64,000 bases of DNA from Acrocarpospora macrocephala (GCF_009687865.1 NZ_BLAE01000053.1:20814-84813); one strand, 5' to 3'. Shown: positions 1 to 12,114, counted from the stretch's first letter. Notes: generated from the sequence alone by a model not told the origin. Program-made: numbers and translations.

Positions 1-799
1 GGTAGAGCGCGGCGATCGTGGCATCCGGGTCGGCGGTGCGCAGGATCGCCCGCCCCGAGCGCAGTTCGACCCCGCTGACCTGGGGGAGCGCGGCCAGCGC
101 TGCGGACGGCTGATCGCCGATCGCGAAACTCACGGTCTGCCCGCCGACACCCGCTTTGATCTCGGCGGCCGTCCCGTCGGCGACCACCCGCCCGCGGGCG
201 ATCACGATCACCCGGTCGGCGTTCTCGTCCGCTTCTTCCAGGTAGTGCGTGGCGAAAAGCACGGTATGCCCGTCCGCCGCGTACGTCCGCATGCTCGCCC
301 AGAACCGGCGCCGGGACTCCACGTCCATCGCGGCCGTCGGCTCGTCCAGGACCAGCAGGCGAGGCGCTCCGGCGATCGCGAGCGCGAACCGTACCCGCTG
401 GATCTGGCCGCCGGACAGGCGGTCGGCGCGCAGCTTCGCGACCTCGGTGAGGTCGGCCATCCGCAGGATCACGTCGAGCCCGAGCGGCCGGGGGTAGAGG
501 CGCCGGATGAAGTCCACCGTCTCGGCGACCGTGAGCTCCGGGATCAGCGTGCCCTCCTGGAGCATCGCGCCGATCTCCCCGCCGCTCACGGCCTCCTCGG
601 GGGTACGGCCGAAGACGCGTACCGTGCCCGACGTCGGCCGGATCAGGCCGAGCAGCATCGAGATCGACGTGGACTTGCCCGCTCCATTCGGGCCCAGCAG
701 GGCGACCGTCCGCGCCCGTGGAATCTCCAGATCGAGCCCGGCCACGGCGACCACGTCCCCGTAACTCCGGCTGACCTTGTCAAATGCGATGGCGTTCAT
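1..799 (-). CDS. ABC transporter ATP-binding protein (partial, C-terminus off window)
   Basis: ATPase subunit of an export-type ABC transporter of the DrrA/multidrug class, which would couple ATP hydrolysis to a separate membrane permease. The ATG at 797-799 opens a protein beginning MNAIAFDKVSRSYGDV. Walker A is GPNGAGKST (residues 36-44), the signature is LSGGQIQRV, Walker B is LLVLDEPT, followed by the switch histidine in FATHYLEEAD. After the nucleotide-binding domain comes a small C-terminal regulatory region (RGRVVADGTAAEIK and onward), as in drug-exporter ATPases. The frame is open to base 1, so the end and the probable permease gene lie outside the window. The family is certain; the substrate cannot be told. 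Confidence 0.93.
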   Translation of the reverse strand, partial: MNAIAFDKVSRSYGDVVAVAGLDLEIPRARTVALLGPNGAGKSTSISMLLGLIRPTSGTVRVFGRTPEEAVSGGEIGAMLQEGTLIPELTVAETVDFIRRLYPRPLGLDVILRMADLTEVAKLRADRLSGGQIQRVRFALAIAGAPRLLVLDEPTAAMDVESRRRFWASMRTYAADGHTVLFATHYLEEADENADRVIVIARGRVVADGTAAEIKAGVGGQTVSFAIGDQPSAALAALPQVSGVELRSGRAILRTADPDATIAALY

Positions 800-874
800 G
801 CCGTCAACGCTAGAAATCCAGCGGGACAGCCGTTAGTGCGGATCTTCCGGGGTACGCGGTGACATTTGTCAGAC

Positions 875-2272
875 CTAGTCCTTGGACGTACGCGTGGGGC
901 GGAGGAGGGCCTCGGCGAGGGCGAGCATGGTCTCTTCCAGGGCGCCGAGGCGGCGGGTCATGTCGGTCTGGGCGGGTTCCACGGTCTTGGTGAGGGTTTC
1001 GGTGAGCTGGTCGCGGTCGGGGCGGGCGGTGATGAGCGGAGTCAGAGCTTCGGCAGCCTCGGTCAGGCGGAGTTCGACCGTGTCGAAGCGGGTGGCGTGG
1101 TGTGCCCCGAGCTCGCCGAGGTTCTTGTGGAGTTCGCTGATCTCCAGGGTGGCGGGCAGCTGGCCGACCCGCTGGTTGACCGCCTCGACCCGGTCGTCGA
1201 CTCCGTCAAGGCGCTCGGCGACCTGCTCGTCGAGCGTGGTGAACCGGGCCCGCAGACCCTCGTCCAGGAAGTCCATCCGCTCGTCCTGACGGTCGAGATG
1301 CCCGTCCACCGTCAGCAGGCGGGCGTCCACGCCGGTCATCCGGGTGTCGATGTCGGCCAGGCAATCGTCGGCGGTCTCGATCCGCCCGTCGATCCGGTCC
1401 AGCCGCGCGGTCACCCCGGCGACCTGGCCCTCCAGCGCGTGGAACTGCGCGCCGGTCTCCGACTGCCCCTCGCCGACCGTCGCGAGACCGGCGCTGACGG
1501 CGGCCAGGCCGGTGTCCAGCCGGTCCAGCCGGGTGGTGACGACCGCCTGGCGGCTCTCGACGTCGCCGATCCGCACCGCGACCTGCTCGACCGCTGTGGT
1601 GACCCGGTCGGCGGCGGCCTCCACCGCGCCCCCGAGGCCCGAGTTCAGGTCGAGCACGCCGCCTTCCAGCCGCTCGGTCCGCTGCGCCAGCTCGCCGAGC
1701 GCCTTGTCCAGCCGGGTGAACCGGTTGGCGGCCGTCTCCATGCTGGCCTGCAGCTGCCCGAGCCGTTTGGTGAACTCCACCATGCGATCGGCGACGTGCT
1801 GGGTGCCGTCAAGGACGGACTGGAGCCGGGCCAGCGCCTCGTCGACGCTCTCCCCGACCGTGCCGACGTCGGCCCACAGGCTCGGCAGTTCCGCGATCGG
1901 CTTGACCCGCTCCCCGACCGCGCCGACCCGCTCGCTCACCGCGTCCACGTGGTCGCGGACCAGTTCGACGTGCTGGGCCAGCCCTTCCGCCCAGGACGGC
2001 GGCCGGTTGGTGATGTCGTCGAGGCGGCCGCTGACCGCCTCCATGGTGCCGCTGAGCCCGCCGAGCTCCCGCTCGCGCACTTCGCGGAGCAGCCATTCCA
2101 TGCCTTCGAGCCGCTGCCGGATCTCGTCCAGCACCGCGCCCTGGGTGCGCTGCTCGTAGACGTGGTCCTGGGCCGCGCGGGCCAGCAGCTCGCGCATCCG
2201 GTCGGAGATGGCGGCCTGACTGCCCGCCTGGAGGAGGGTGTGGTTGGAGTGGTCCACCGAAAGCTCCTTCAC
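875..2272 (-). CDS. Long coiled-coil protein of unknown function
   Basis: 465-residue soluble protein with no signal peptide or membrane segment. From about residue 60 to 440 it is a near-continuous alpha-helical, heptad/hendecad-patterned sequence with many units of the type RLDRLDTGLAAVSAGL and RIDGRIETADDCLADI, resembling apolipoprotein-like or tropomyosin-like coiled coils. It probably forms an elongated oligomer and could be a scaffold or cytoskeletal element; no enzymatic motif is visible. It lies alone between the ABC ATPase gene and the methyltransferase gene, all on the minus strand. An equally long frame on the opposite strand reads as low-complexity Gly/Val/His sequence and is a shadow. 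The start MKELSVDHSN is the first ATG; the call as a real gene is good, the role unknown. Confidence 0.8.
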   Translation of the reverse strand: MKELSVDHSNHTLLQAGSQAAISDRMRELLARAAQDHVYEQRTQGAVLDEIRQRLEGMEWLLREVRERELGGLSGTMEAVSGRLDDITNRPPSWAEGLAQHVELVRDHVDAVSERVGAVGERVKPIAELPSLWADVGTVGESVDEALARLQSVLDGTQHVADRMVEFTKRLGQLQASMETAANRFTRLDKALGELAQRTERLEGGVLDLNSGLGGAVEAAADRVTTAVEQVAVRIGDVESRQAVVTTRLDRLDTGLAAVSAGLATVGEGQSETGAQFHALEGQVAGVTARLDRIDGRIETADDCLADIDTRMTGVDARLLTVDGHLDRQDERMDFLDEGLRARFTTLDEQVAERLDGVDDRVEAVNQRVGQLPATLEISELHKNLGELGAHHATRFDTVELRLTEAAEALTPLITARPDRDQLTETLTKTVEPAQTDMTRRLGALEETMLALAEALLRPTRTSKD

Positions 2273-2442
2273 TCGCCGACGTTCGATGGCAGCGGTGGGA
2301 AATGGTCCGGTCCGATGAGGAATGCGACCGCGCGAACACGCGCTGTCACCGAACTGTAGCCCTTCGTGGGCGGCCGTTCGGGCCGGACTGAAAAAGATCG
2401 CACTTCCCGGTGGATTGCCCGAATGGAGAGCGTTTTACCTGC

Positions 2443-3609
2443 TCATAGGGCCATTTCGGTGGCGAGTACGGCGATCGGCCGCTCCCCGATCCTGGTCAGA
2501 ATCACCACGATCGTGTTCTCTCCCGACAGCCGCAGATCCTTACGCAACCGCTCCACATCCACCGCCGACCCCCGCTTCTTGATCGTCGCCACCCCGACCC
2601 GCCGCTCCCGCAGCGCGGCCCGCAGCCGCTTCAACGAGAACGGCATGACCTCCTCGACCTCATACCCAGCCACCCACGGACTGCCCACCGCCACATCACT
2701 CGTGAGGTACGCGATCTGCGGATCGATCAGCCATCCTCCGACCAGTTCGGCAACCTCCCCGACCAGATGGGCTCGAACGGCCGCCCCATCCGGTTCGTAC
2801 AGATACCGCCCGACAGCCCCGACCTCAGCCTGTACGCCCTTGGCGACCAGCGTGTCCCCGCCAGGCAGCAGAGTCGCCCGTCTCCGAGCCTCGCCCCCAA
2901 GCCACAGCGACGCCTCCTTCACCTCCCCCCGGAACGAGACCCACTCGGCCTCGGCTTCGTCCGGAATGAACTCATATGGGATCCCCGGCGCGACTTTCAG
3001 GCAAGCCCCACGAGCACGCCCGACCATCTCCATCAATACCGGCCAAGGCGGCGAATACGCCCGCGGATCAAACGTCCTCCGGTTCGACGACCTGCGTGCC
3101 GGATCCGCGAACAACACGCCATACGCCGCCGGATCAAGCGAGGCCGCATCTGCTGCCCGCACCGAGGCCGTCAACCCCAGCGCCTCCACATTGGCCCGCG
3201 CCACCGCCACCGTGACCGGATCAATATCGACCGCATCCACCCCACACCCCGCCCGCGCCAGCGCGATCAGATCGCCGCCGACCCCACAACACGCGTCCCC
3301 GACACTCGTGGGCCCCCACCGCTCGACAAGTCGCGCGGCCCGATGGTCGGCCACCTCCCGGCGCGTGGCCTGCTCCAGCCCATGCGGTGTGAAGTACATC
3401 ACCTCCGCGTCCGCACCGAACTTGACCGCCGCCCGCCGCCGCAAGCCCGCCTGCGTCAGCGCCGCGCTCACCAACTCGGCGTCATAACCGCGCCGCAACG
3501 TACTGGCCGCCACCACTGGATCGGCCCCACCCCGAACCAGCTCGACCGCCTCGCCCAGCGCCTTCTGCCCCACCGGCGTGAACAGCAGTCCGAACCCCTC
3601 CAACTCCAC
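2443..3609 (-). CDS. THUMP-like domain SAM-dependent methyltransferase
   Basis: Class I S-adenosylmethionine methyltransferase of the actinobacterial THUMP-like family, predicted to modify RNA. The 388-residue protein has a helical N-terminal part (1-90), then the SAM-binding loop VGDACCGVGGDLIALA (about 102-117), an acidic motif II (DAVDIDP) and the motif IV-type FADPARR loop (about 165-171) in which the Asp-Pro-Ala-Arg is characteristic. The C-terminal part, containing LIDPQIAYLTSD and KRLRAALRERRVG, is the THUMP-like domain. It sits 9 bp downstream of the Uma2-type gene on the same strand. The substrate is not established; rRNA or tRNA is an inference from the domain name. Confidence 0.85.
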   Translation of the reverse strand: MELEGFGLLFTPVGQKALGEAVELVRGGADPVVAASTLRRGYDAELVSAALTQAGLRRRAAVKFGADAEVMYFTPHGLEQATRREVADHRAARLVERWGPTSVGDACCGVGGDLIALARAGCGVDAVDIDPVTVAVARANVEALGLTASVRAADAASLDPAAYGVLFADPARRSSNRRTFDPRAYSPPWPVLMEMVGRARGACLKVAPGIPYEFIPDEAEAEWVSFRGEVKEASLWLGGEARRRATLLPGGDTLVAKGVQAEVGAVGRYLYEPDGAAVRAHLVGEVAELVGGWLIDPQIAYLTSDVAVGSPWVAGYEVEEVMPFSLKRLRAALRERRVGVATIKKRGSAVDVERLRKDLRLSGENTIVVILTRIGERPIAVLATEMAL

Positions 3610-3618
3610 GCCCCGAGG

Positions 3619-4242
3619 CTATCCGGCATTGCCGAATGCGATATCGACAGGGAAGGGCAGATCCACGGCCACCCGTCCTCTGTCGATCTTGACCAGTCCG
3701 TAAGCACAGGTTGCTGGATCCAGCTCGAAGACGTACACAACCAGCTGGTTCTCCTTCTTCTCCACCCGCCAGAAGTGCGAGATCCCGCTTCGCGCGTACT
3801 TCGGAGGCTTGACCACCCGATCCCGGTGCGCGGACTCGGGAGAGACGACCTCGACCACCAGATAAACCTCTTCGGCCTGGTAGGAGGTGCGATCCAGGTC
3901 GGCACCCGCGACCGCGTCGATCACCATGACATCGGGGCAGGTGCGCGAGTGCGCGTCCAGCCAGAGATCCATTCCGCCGACGACGGAGAACACCGCCGGA
4001 GCTTGCCCGCTCAGCCCGATCCGCAGGCTGCTCACCATGCGCTCATGGAATCGGGTCTGTGGGGACCGGAAGACGAGGGCACCGTCGATGAGCTCCACGC
4101 GGATGAAGAACTCCGGTTCTCCGTTGGGCCCGTCAAGGGGGAGCCGGTCGAGGTGGTCGGCGGTCCAGCCGCCCTTGGGTGGATAGGGCCAGTTGGCGAG
4201 GATGTCGTCCGCCAGTTCTGCCGCGTTCGTCACTCCAGTCAT
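3619..4242 (-). CDS. Uma2-family (DUF820) restriction-endonuclease-like protein
   Basis: 207-residue protein with the PD-(D/E)XK-like core of the Uma2 family: a substrate-like segment FIRVELIDGALVF, the acidic pair in CPDVMVID, the strand VYLVVEVVSPESAHRD with the conserved Glu and Ser, then Lys-Pro-Pro-Lys-Tyr-Ala and FWRVE. Such genes are abundant in actinomycetes and cyanobacteria and their function is largely unknown. I start at the ATG at 4240-4242 (MTGVTNAAELAD). A longer frame reaches back to 4344, but that would place the CIRCE operator and the groES promoter inside the coding region, so it is unlikely. The gene is divergent from groES. Confidence 0.82.
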   Translation of the reverse strand: MTGVTNAAELADDILANWPYPPKGGWTADHLDRLPLDGPNGEPEFFIRVELIDGALVFRSPQTRFHERMVSSLRIGLSGQAPAVFSVVGGMDLWLDAHSRTCPDVMVIDAVAGADLDRTSYQAEEVYLVVEVVSPESAHRDRVVKPPKYARSGISHFWRVEKKENQLVVYVFELDPATCAYGLVKIDRGRVAVDLPFPVDIAFGNAG

Positions 4243-4282
4243 CGTAGGGATGAGGCTGTGTTCTCGTTGGGGGGAGTTCGTG

Positions 4283-4309
4283 TTGACTGCGTCGGGGGTT
4301 GTGCATACT
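4283..4309 (+). promoter_or_regulatory. Candidate groES promoter
   Basis: TTGACT at 4283-4288 and CATACT at 4304-4309 are separated by 15 bp, a slightly short but plausible vegetative promoter for groES. The predicted start point falls at about 4316, immediately before the CIRCE element, which is where HrcA operators lie in Gram-positive chaperonin operons. The boxes were picked by eye and the exact pair is uncertain. Confidence 0.5.
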
Positions 4310-4317
4310 GTTTCGTG

Positions 4318-4344
4318 TTGGCACTCACCTAGGGAGAGTGCCAA
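4318..4344 (+). promoter_or_regulatory. CIRCE operator (HrcA binding site)
   Basis: Perfect inverted repeat TTGGCACTC, nine bases, GAGTGCCAA. It matches the CIRCE consensus (TTAGCACTC-N9-GAGTGCTAA) with one compensating change in each arm, as often seen in actinomycetes. It lies about 95 bp before the groES start and downstream of the candidate -10. It predicts repression by HrcA and heat induction of groES-groEL1. Confidence 0.95.
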
Positions 4345-4439
4345 ATCAAAACGCGACGAGGCAGGTCTGACACCCGCGACGGCAGGCCACTGGTCGCCTC
4401 TTCAGCTCACTCATCGCAATCTGAAGGGGAGGTCCGATC

Positions 4440-4751
4440 ATGACGACCGCCACTAAGGTTCCCGTTAAGCCGCTCGGCGACCGTATCGTGGTTCAGCCGC
4501 TTGAGGCCGAGCAGACCACGGCTTCCGGCCTGGTCATCCCGGACACCGCCAAGGAGAAGCCGCAGGAGGGCAAGGTCCTCGCGGTTGGTCCGGGCAACTG
4601 GGACGAGTCCGGCAGCAAGCGGGTTCCGCTCGACGTCACCGAGGGCGACGTCGTCCTCTACAGCAAGTACGGCGGGACCGAGGTCAAGTACGGCGGCGAG
4701 GAGTACCTGGTGCTTTCCGCCCGTGACGTGCTCGCCATCATCGAGAAGTAA
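4440..4751 (+). CDS. groES: GroES co-chaperonin (Cpn10)
   Basis: 103-residue cochaperonin that caps the GroEL ring and closes the folding chamber in the cytoplasm. Family landmarks are [20 protein letters not shown] (mobile loop region, residues 10-30), the Gly-Lys-Val-Leu-Ala-Val-Gly-Pro-Gly core and the C-terminal [14 protein letters not shown]. Full length for the family. The ATG follows AAGGGGAGG about 7 bp upstream. First gene after the CIRCE operator; groEL1 follows 103 bp later, with a hairpin between them. Confidence 0.98.
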   Translation: MTTATKVPVKPLGDRIVVQPLEAEQTTASGLVIPDTAKEKPQEGKVLAVGPGNWDESGSKRVPLDVTEGDVVLYSKYGGTEVKYGGEEYLVLSARDVLAIIEK

Positions 4752-4761
4752 GCCGTGCAAG

Positions 4762-4790
4762 AGCCCCGGGTGCCGCCAGTGCCCGGGGCT
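4762..4790 (+). terminator. Hairpin between groES and groEL1 (attenuator or processing site)
   Basis: AGCCCCGGG (4762-4770) pairs perfectly with CCCGGGGCT (4782-4790) around an 11-nt loop, followed by TTTCACTTCT. It begins 10 bp after the groES stop. It could act as a partial terminator or as an mRNA stabiliser that sets the groES:groEL1 ratio, since no second CIRCE is visible before groEL1. Confidence 0.7.
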
Positions 4791-4830
4791 TTCACTTCTG
4801 TGGAGTTTCTGTCCGGTGTCCCTCCCCTGA

Positions 4831-6477
<1,647 letters not shown>

Positions 6478-6500
6478 CGGACAGTAGAAATCAGGGAAGT

Positions 6501-6541
6501 ACGGCTCTCGCCACTTGAGGCGGGGGCCGTTCTTCTATATA
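6501..6541 (+). terminator. Terminator after groEL1
   Basis: ACGGCTCTCGCC (6501-6512) pairs with GGCGGGGGCCGT (6519-6530) with two G-U pairs and a 6-nt loop, followed by TTCTTCTATAT. This is a classical intrinsic terminator closing the chaperonin operon 23 bp after the groEL1 stop. Confidence 0.85.
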
Positions 6542-6745
6542 GGAACCGGTAAACCTAACAACCAGATAAGACGTCGCACCCGCTCTGACCTGTCAGAACA
6601 TCTGACACAATTGCCGCGATTTTGGCTTTCTTCTGAAATGTTCAAACGCCTCGGTGATCGGACGATTACCTGGGGTTATCGACGCGTCAATGTGACCAAT
6701 CCGTATCCGTCCACCATGGGGACATGCACGATCGTGGCGGGCATC

Positions 6746-7372
6746 ATGCCTAACGTGACCGAGGGATGCGTCGCCGACGCCGCAACTGGGGTAAGGCTTG
6801 CGACGAGATCGGATGAGTCCGACCTCAGGGAACTGACCAGCCTTGCCGTGTCAGGAGATCGCAAAGCAATTGAATCGCTGTTGGGCCAATTGCGCCCGAT
6901 GGTGGTGCGCTACTGCAGGGCCCGGCTGGGGAGGGTCTCCGGTCATTACCACATCGCGGACGATGTGGCTCAGGAGGTGTGCATCGCCGTACTGTCGGCG
7001 TTGCCGCGCTACCGCGACATGGGCCGTCCGTTCGCCTCGTTCGTGTTCGGGATCGCCTCGCACAAGGTGGCGGACGCGCTGCGGAGTTCGGTGCGCAGTG
7101 CCGTACCGACCCAGGATCTTCCGGACGGGCCCGATGAGGGGCCCGGGCCTGAGGAGACGGTAGTGCGGTACATCGAGGCCGAGCACGCCCGCGCGCTGCT
7201 GTCCCGGCTGCCGGATAACCAGCGGGAACTGCTCATTCTGCGGGTGGTCTCGGGGCTGTCGGCGGAGGAGACCGGAAACGTGCTCGGCATGTCGCCGGGA
7301 GCGGTCCGGGTGGCTCAGCATCGCGCTCTTGCCCGGCTTCGTCAGATGGCAGAGCTAGAGTCGATTGCGTGA
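6746..7372 (+). CDS. sigD: ECF sigma factor, SigD/ShbA type
   Basis: RNA polymerase sigma factor of the SigD/ShbA group, which directs core polymerase to its own promoters. From the chosen ATG the protein has 208 residues. Region 2 is [25 protein letters not shown] at about 40-60, with the core-binding [18 protein letters not shown] and [15 protein letters not shown]; region 4 holds the [32 protein letters not shown] near the C-terminus. Position supports the subgroup: in mycobacteria sigD lies between groEL1 and guaB2, as here. The start is uncertain because the frame is open for 230 bp upstream; I chose MPNVTEGC because the sequence before it overlaps the groEL1 terminator and an AT-richer, promoter-like leader. 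The overlapping next gene resembles a sigma-D-binding anti-sigma segment. Confidence 0.88.
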   Translation: MPNVTEGCVADAATGVRLATRSDESDLRELTSLAVSGDRKAIESLLGQLRPMVVRYCRARLGRVSGHYHIADDVAQEVCIAVLSALPRYRDMGRPFASFVFGIASHKVADALRSSVRSAVPTQDLPDGPDEGPGPEETVVRYIEAEHARALLSRLPDNQRELLILRVVSGLSAEETGNVLGMSPGAVRVAQHRALARLRQMAELESIA

Positions 7373-7530
7373 CACACGACGTTGACGTGGTGCTCGACGC
7401 GCTGGCCCGCCGCGAGGCGGTCCGGTCGTCGGATCCGGCGATCCTGGTGCTCCGCGCCCTGGTCGCCGATGTGGACAGCTTCTACGACGCTCAGCGGCTT
7501 TCTTCGGTGTCGATGACACCGTCGACGTAG
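7369..7530 (+). CDS. Short RsdA-like anti-sigma-D peptide
   Basis: A 53-residue frame starting with GTG that overlaps the sigma factor stop by four bases (GTGA), the usual arrangement for a translationally coupled anti-sigma gene. The N-terminal part, [14 protein letters not shown] followed by [16 protein letters not shown], resembles from memory the sigma-D-binding segment at the start of mycobacterial RsdA (LLDALA.RE.V, then DP and a Leu-rich helix). The membrane-spanning and extracytoplasmic parts of RsdA (about 300 residues in mycobacteria) are absent. The 3' end overlaps the convergent DUF5319 gene by 40 bp. It may be a soluble minimal anti-sigma factor or a truncated relic. Too short to be listed by simple gene callers. 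Confidence 0.6.
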   Translation: MTHDVDVVLDALARREAVRSSDPAILVLRALVADVDSFYDAQRLSSVSMTPST

Positions 7531-7868
7531 CCGCGGGCGTATTCCCAGCTGACGTAGTCGGCCGGGTCGGGCTGGAACGCGGGTTCGTGCACCTGCGGAC
7601 GGCCGTTGTCGATCATCTGGCGGAGATTGCCGCGCAGAAGGTCCCAGTCGAAGTAGTGCTGTTCCCCGCATTCCGGGCAGTCCAGGACAAGCCCCAGCAC
7701 TCCCTGCGGTTCCAACAGGGAGCGGAACACCTCGACGTCGGCCAGGTCGGTCAGCGCTTCGTCGCGCTCCGAACTGGTGAGCGGCTCGGGGTCGTCAAGC
7801 TCGCCCAGCTCCACGGCGGGGTCGTTCGGGTCGTCCGCGAACGGGTCGCGGGGGACGTCTTCCAGCAC
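7491..7868 (-). CDS. DUF5319 conserved protein (Rv3412-like)
   Basis: 125-residue acidic cytoplasmic protein matching the actinobacterial DUF5319 family by its N-terminal RDPFADDPNDPA motif, the middle Cys pair in CPECGEQHYFDWDLL and the C-terminal [16 protein letters not shown]. The Cys-x-x-Cys suggests metal binding, but only one pair is seen. In mycobacteria the homologue Rv3412 lies in the same place, between the sigD unit and guaB2 and on the opposite strand. The start is GTG, preceded by a short GGTGGGA. Function unknown. Its last codons overlap the convergent anti-sigma-like gene. Confidence 0.9.
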   Translation of the reverse strand: MLEDVPRDPFADDPNDPAVELGELDDPEPLTSSERDEALTDLADVEVFRSLLEPQGVLGLVLDCPECGEQHYFDWDLLRGNLRQMIDNGRPQVHEPAFQPDPADYVSWEYARGYVDGVIDTEESR

Positions 7869-7917
7869 GATCCCACCATATGACCAGGACCCGACTTGGT
7901 GGGCTCGATGGGCCTGT

Positions 7918-8934
7918 TTAGAGCCAGCCGCGCCGCGTGGCCTCGACTCCGGCCTGAAATCTGGACTGAACGCCGAGCTCGGTCATCGCCTCCGCGAACC
8001 TGGTTCTGACCGTCCGTACGGAGAGGTTGAGCAGGCGGGCGATCGTGTCGTCGCACAGGCCCTGGGAGGCCAGCCGGAGCACCTGCACGGCGCCAGGGGG
8101 ATAGCGGACCGGGGTGGCGCGCGCCCACAGCGCGTCGAACAGGGCGCGCAGCGCGTCCACCACGCTCGGGGCGCGGACCAGGTAGCAGTTGTACGCGCTG
8201 CCGGGCATCGAGCCGCCCCAGTCCGCGGGCAGCCCGGCCGCCTCCCGGCCCAGCGCGAAGAACCAGCTCGGCACCCGATCCAGCACCCGCACCCCCGCGC
8301 CGGCCTGGGTGAGGCGCTCCAGCGCCTCCTTCACGCCCGGTACGGCCAGCGACTCCGCGGGGATCACCGCACGAGCGGAGAGCAGCCCGTCGTCGAGGGC
8401 CTTGATCCAGGGGTCAGCGTATTTCTGGACGAAATCATTCATCGTTCTTTGGTCGGGGATTGCCGAGACGAGATCGGCGGGGGGTGACTGGAGGGCCAGT
8501 CCGACGATGCTTTCGTAGAGTTCGTCCGCGCCGCTGACGAACTCGATGGGGAAGGTTTCGGTCTGGTGGTCGCGGCCCGCGTCGTACTGGTCGGTGAGGC
8601 CGTCGATGGAGGCGAGCACCTCGTCGATCTGGCGGCTTTCCTCGGCCAGCCGGTCCAGCCGGGCGGCGATCAGGCGGCCGATCGCGGCCGCCGGGTGCCT
8701 GGCCAGGTATTCGCCCGCCTGTTCGTGCACCGCGCCGAGTCGGACCAGGCCGGCGAGCTCTCCTTCGATCTCTTCCGGCGGGGTATCGGCGGCCGCCGCG
8801 ATTTCGCTGAGCCCTGCTCGGTGGAGCCGGAGCACGGCGGTGTAGAGGGCGGTCTGGGCCGGGCTGAGCCCGAGCTGCGCCAGCGGGTCGGCGCTCGGTT
8901 CGCCGGCACGGGTGCGGGTCGTGCGCATCGGCAT
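7918..8934 (-). CDS. LuxR-type transcriptional regulator with TrmB-like N-terminus
   Basis: 338-residue DNA-binding regulator. Residues 15-75 (LAQLGLSPAQTALYTAVLRL and onward to LVRLGAVHEQAGEYLARHP) look like a winged-helix TrmB-type domain, the middle is a helical/alpha-beta effector region, and the C-terminus (about 275-330) is a LuxR/GerE helix-turn-helix: LRLASQGLCDDTIARLLNLSVRTVRTRF. This architecture is common in actinomycete regulators of unknown ligand. It is 50 bp upstream of DUF5319 on the same strand and divergent from guaB. ATG at 8932-8934; an alternative ATG lies 6 bp further in. Confidence 0.88.
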   Translation of the reverse strand: MPMRTTRTRAGEPSADPLAQLGLSPAQTALYTAVLRLHRAGLSEIAAAADTPPEEIEGELAGLVRLGAVHEQAGEYLARHPAAAIGRLIAARLDRLAEESRQIDEVLASIDGLTDQYDAGRDHQTETFPIEFVSGADELYESIVGLALQSPPADLVSAIPDQRTMNDFVQKYADPWIKALDDGLLSARAVIPAESLAVPGVKEALERLTQAGAGVRVLDRVPSWFFALGREAAGLPADWGGSMPGSAYNCYLVRAPSVVDALRALFDALWARATPVRYPPGAVQVLRLASQGLCDDTIARLLNLSVRTVRTRFAEAMTELGVQSRFQAGVEATRRGWL

Positions 8935-10947
<2,013 letters not shown>

Positions 10948-10995
10948 AGTACGTAGGGCAACACCTAACGCACACGTACTGGGCGAGGAACGCAC

Positions 10996-12114
10996 ATGAC
11001 TCAGGTGGAGATCGGCCGGGGCAAGACCGGCCGCCGGGCATACGCGCTGGACGAGATCGGCATCGTGCCGTCCCGGCGGACGCGGGATCCCGAGGAGGTC
11101 TCGATCTCCTGGCAGATCGACGCCTACCGGTTCGAGTCCCCGGTGGTGGTGAGCCCGATGGACAGCGTCGTCTCCCCGCACACCGCGATCGAGATCGGCC
11201 GCCTCGGCGGGCTCGCCGTCCTCGACCTGGAAGGGCTCTGGACGCGGTATGAGGATCCGCAGCCCCTGCTGGACGAGGTCGCCACCCTGAGCGCCGAGGC
11301 CGGAACCCGCCGCCTCCAGGAGATCTACACCGCGCCCATCCAGGACGACCTGATCGGCCGCCGGATCGCCGAGATCCGCGGGGCGGGCGTGACCACCGCC
11401 GTCCGGCTCTCCCCGCAGCGCACCGTCCAGTACCACAAGGCAGTGATCGACGCGGGCGTGGACATCTTCGTCATCCGCGGCACCACGGTCTCCGCCGAGC
11501 ACGTCTCCGGCCGCGCCGAACCGCTCAACCTCAAGCAGTTCATCTACGAACTCGACGTCCCCGTCATCGTCGGCGGCTGCGCCACCTACACCGCCGCCCT
11601 GCACCTGATGCGCACCGGCGCCGCCGGCGTGCTCGTCGGCTTCGGCGGCGGCGCCTCCCACACCACCCGCAACGTCCTCGGCGTCGTCGTCCCGATGGCC
11701 ACCGCGATCTCCGACGTCGCCGCCGCCCGCCGCGACTACATGGACGAATCCGGCGGCCGCTACGTCCACGTCATCGCCGACGGCGGCATGGGCGGCTCCG
11801 GCGACATCGCCAAGGCCATCGCCTGCGGCGCCGACGCCGTCATGGTCGGCTCCCCCCTGGCCCGCGCCGCCGAAGCCCCCGGCCGCGGCTTCCACTGGGG
11901 CTCCGAAGCCCACCACCCCGACCTCCCCCGAGGCCGCCGCGTCGAATTCGGCACCATCGGCACCCTCGCCGAAATCCTCCACGGCCCCTCCTCGGTAGCC
12001 GACGGCTCCATGAACCTCATGGGCGCCCTCAAACGCACCATGGCCACCTCGGGCTACTCCGACATAAAGGAATTCCAGCGCGTCGAGGTAGTGGTCGCCC
12101 CACCGCAGTCCTAA
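10996..12114 (+). CDS. guaB3: GuaB3-family IMP dehydrogenase-related protein
   Basis: 372-residue TIM-barrel protein of the GuaB3 family, without CBS domains. It starts MTQVEIGRGKTGRRAYALDE, the family signature, and has VVVSPMDSVVSPHTAIEIGRLGG, the Cys-containing loop VIVGGCATYTAALHLM in place of the IMPDH GSICTTR, the flavin/nucleotide phosphate motif [32 protein letters not shown] and a C-terminal MATSGYSDIKEFQ. Related GuaB3 proteins have been reported as GMP reductases, which would return GMP to IMP, so the pair guaB-guaB3 would balance adenine and guanine nucleotides; this assignment is from the family, not from this sequence. It is probably cotranscribed with guaB. The 3' part is strikingly C-rich. 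Confidence 0.92.
   Translation: MTQVEIGRGKTGRRAYALDEIGIVPSRRTRDPEEVSISWQIDAYRFESPVVVSPMDSVVSPHTAIEIGRLGGLAVLDLEGLWTRYEDPQPLLDEVATLSAEAGTRRLQEIYTAPIQDDLIGRRIAEIRGAGVTTAVRLSPQRTVQYHKAVIDAGVDIFVIRGTTVSAEHVSGRAEPLNLKQFIYELDVPVIVGGCATYTAALHLMRTGAAGVLVGFGGGASHTTRNVLGVVVPMATAISDVAAARRDYMDESGGRYVHVIADGGMGGSGDIAKAIACGADAVMVGSPLARAAEAPGRGFHWGSEAHHPDLPRGRRVEFGTIGTLAEILHGPSSVADGSMNLMGALKRTMATSGYSDIKEFQRVEVVVAPPQS

Noticed and set aside
866..2359. Long plus-strand frame opposite the coiled-coil gene
   Set aside because: It reads as low-complexity Gly/Val/His/Asp sequence, mirrors a well-patterned coiled-coil protein and has no ribosome site; a shadow caused by high GC.
4243..4344. N-terminal extension of the Uma2-type protein
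   Set aside because: It would place the CIRCE operator and groES promoter in the coding region; the ATG at 4242 gives the normal family start.
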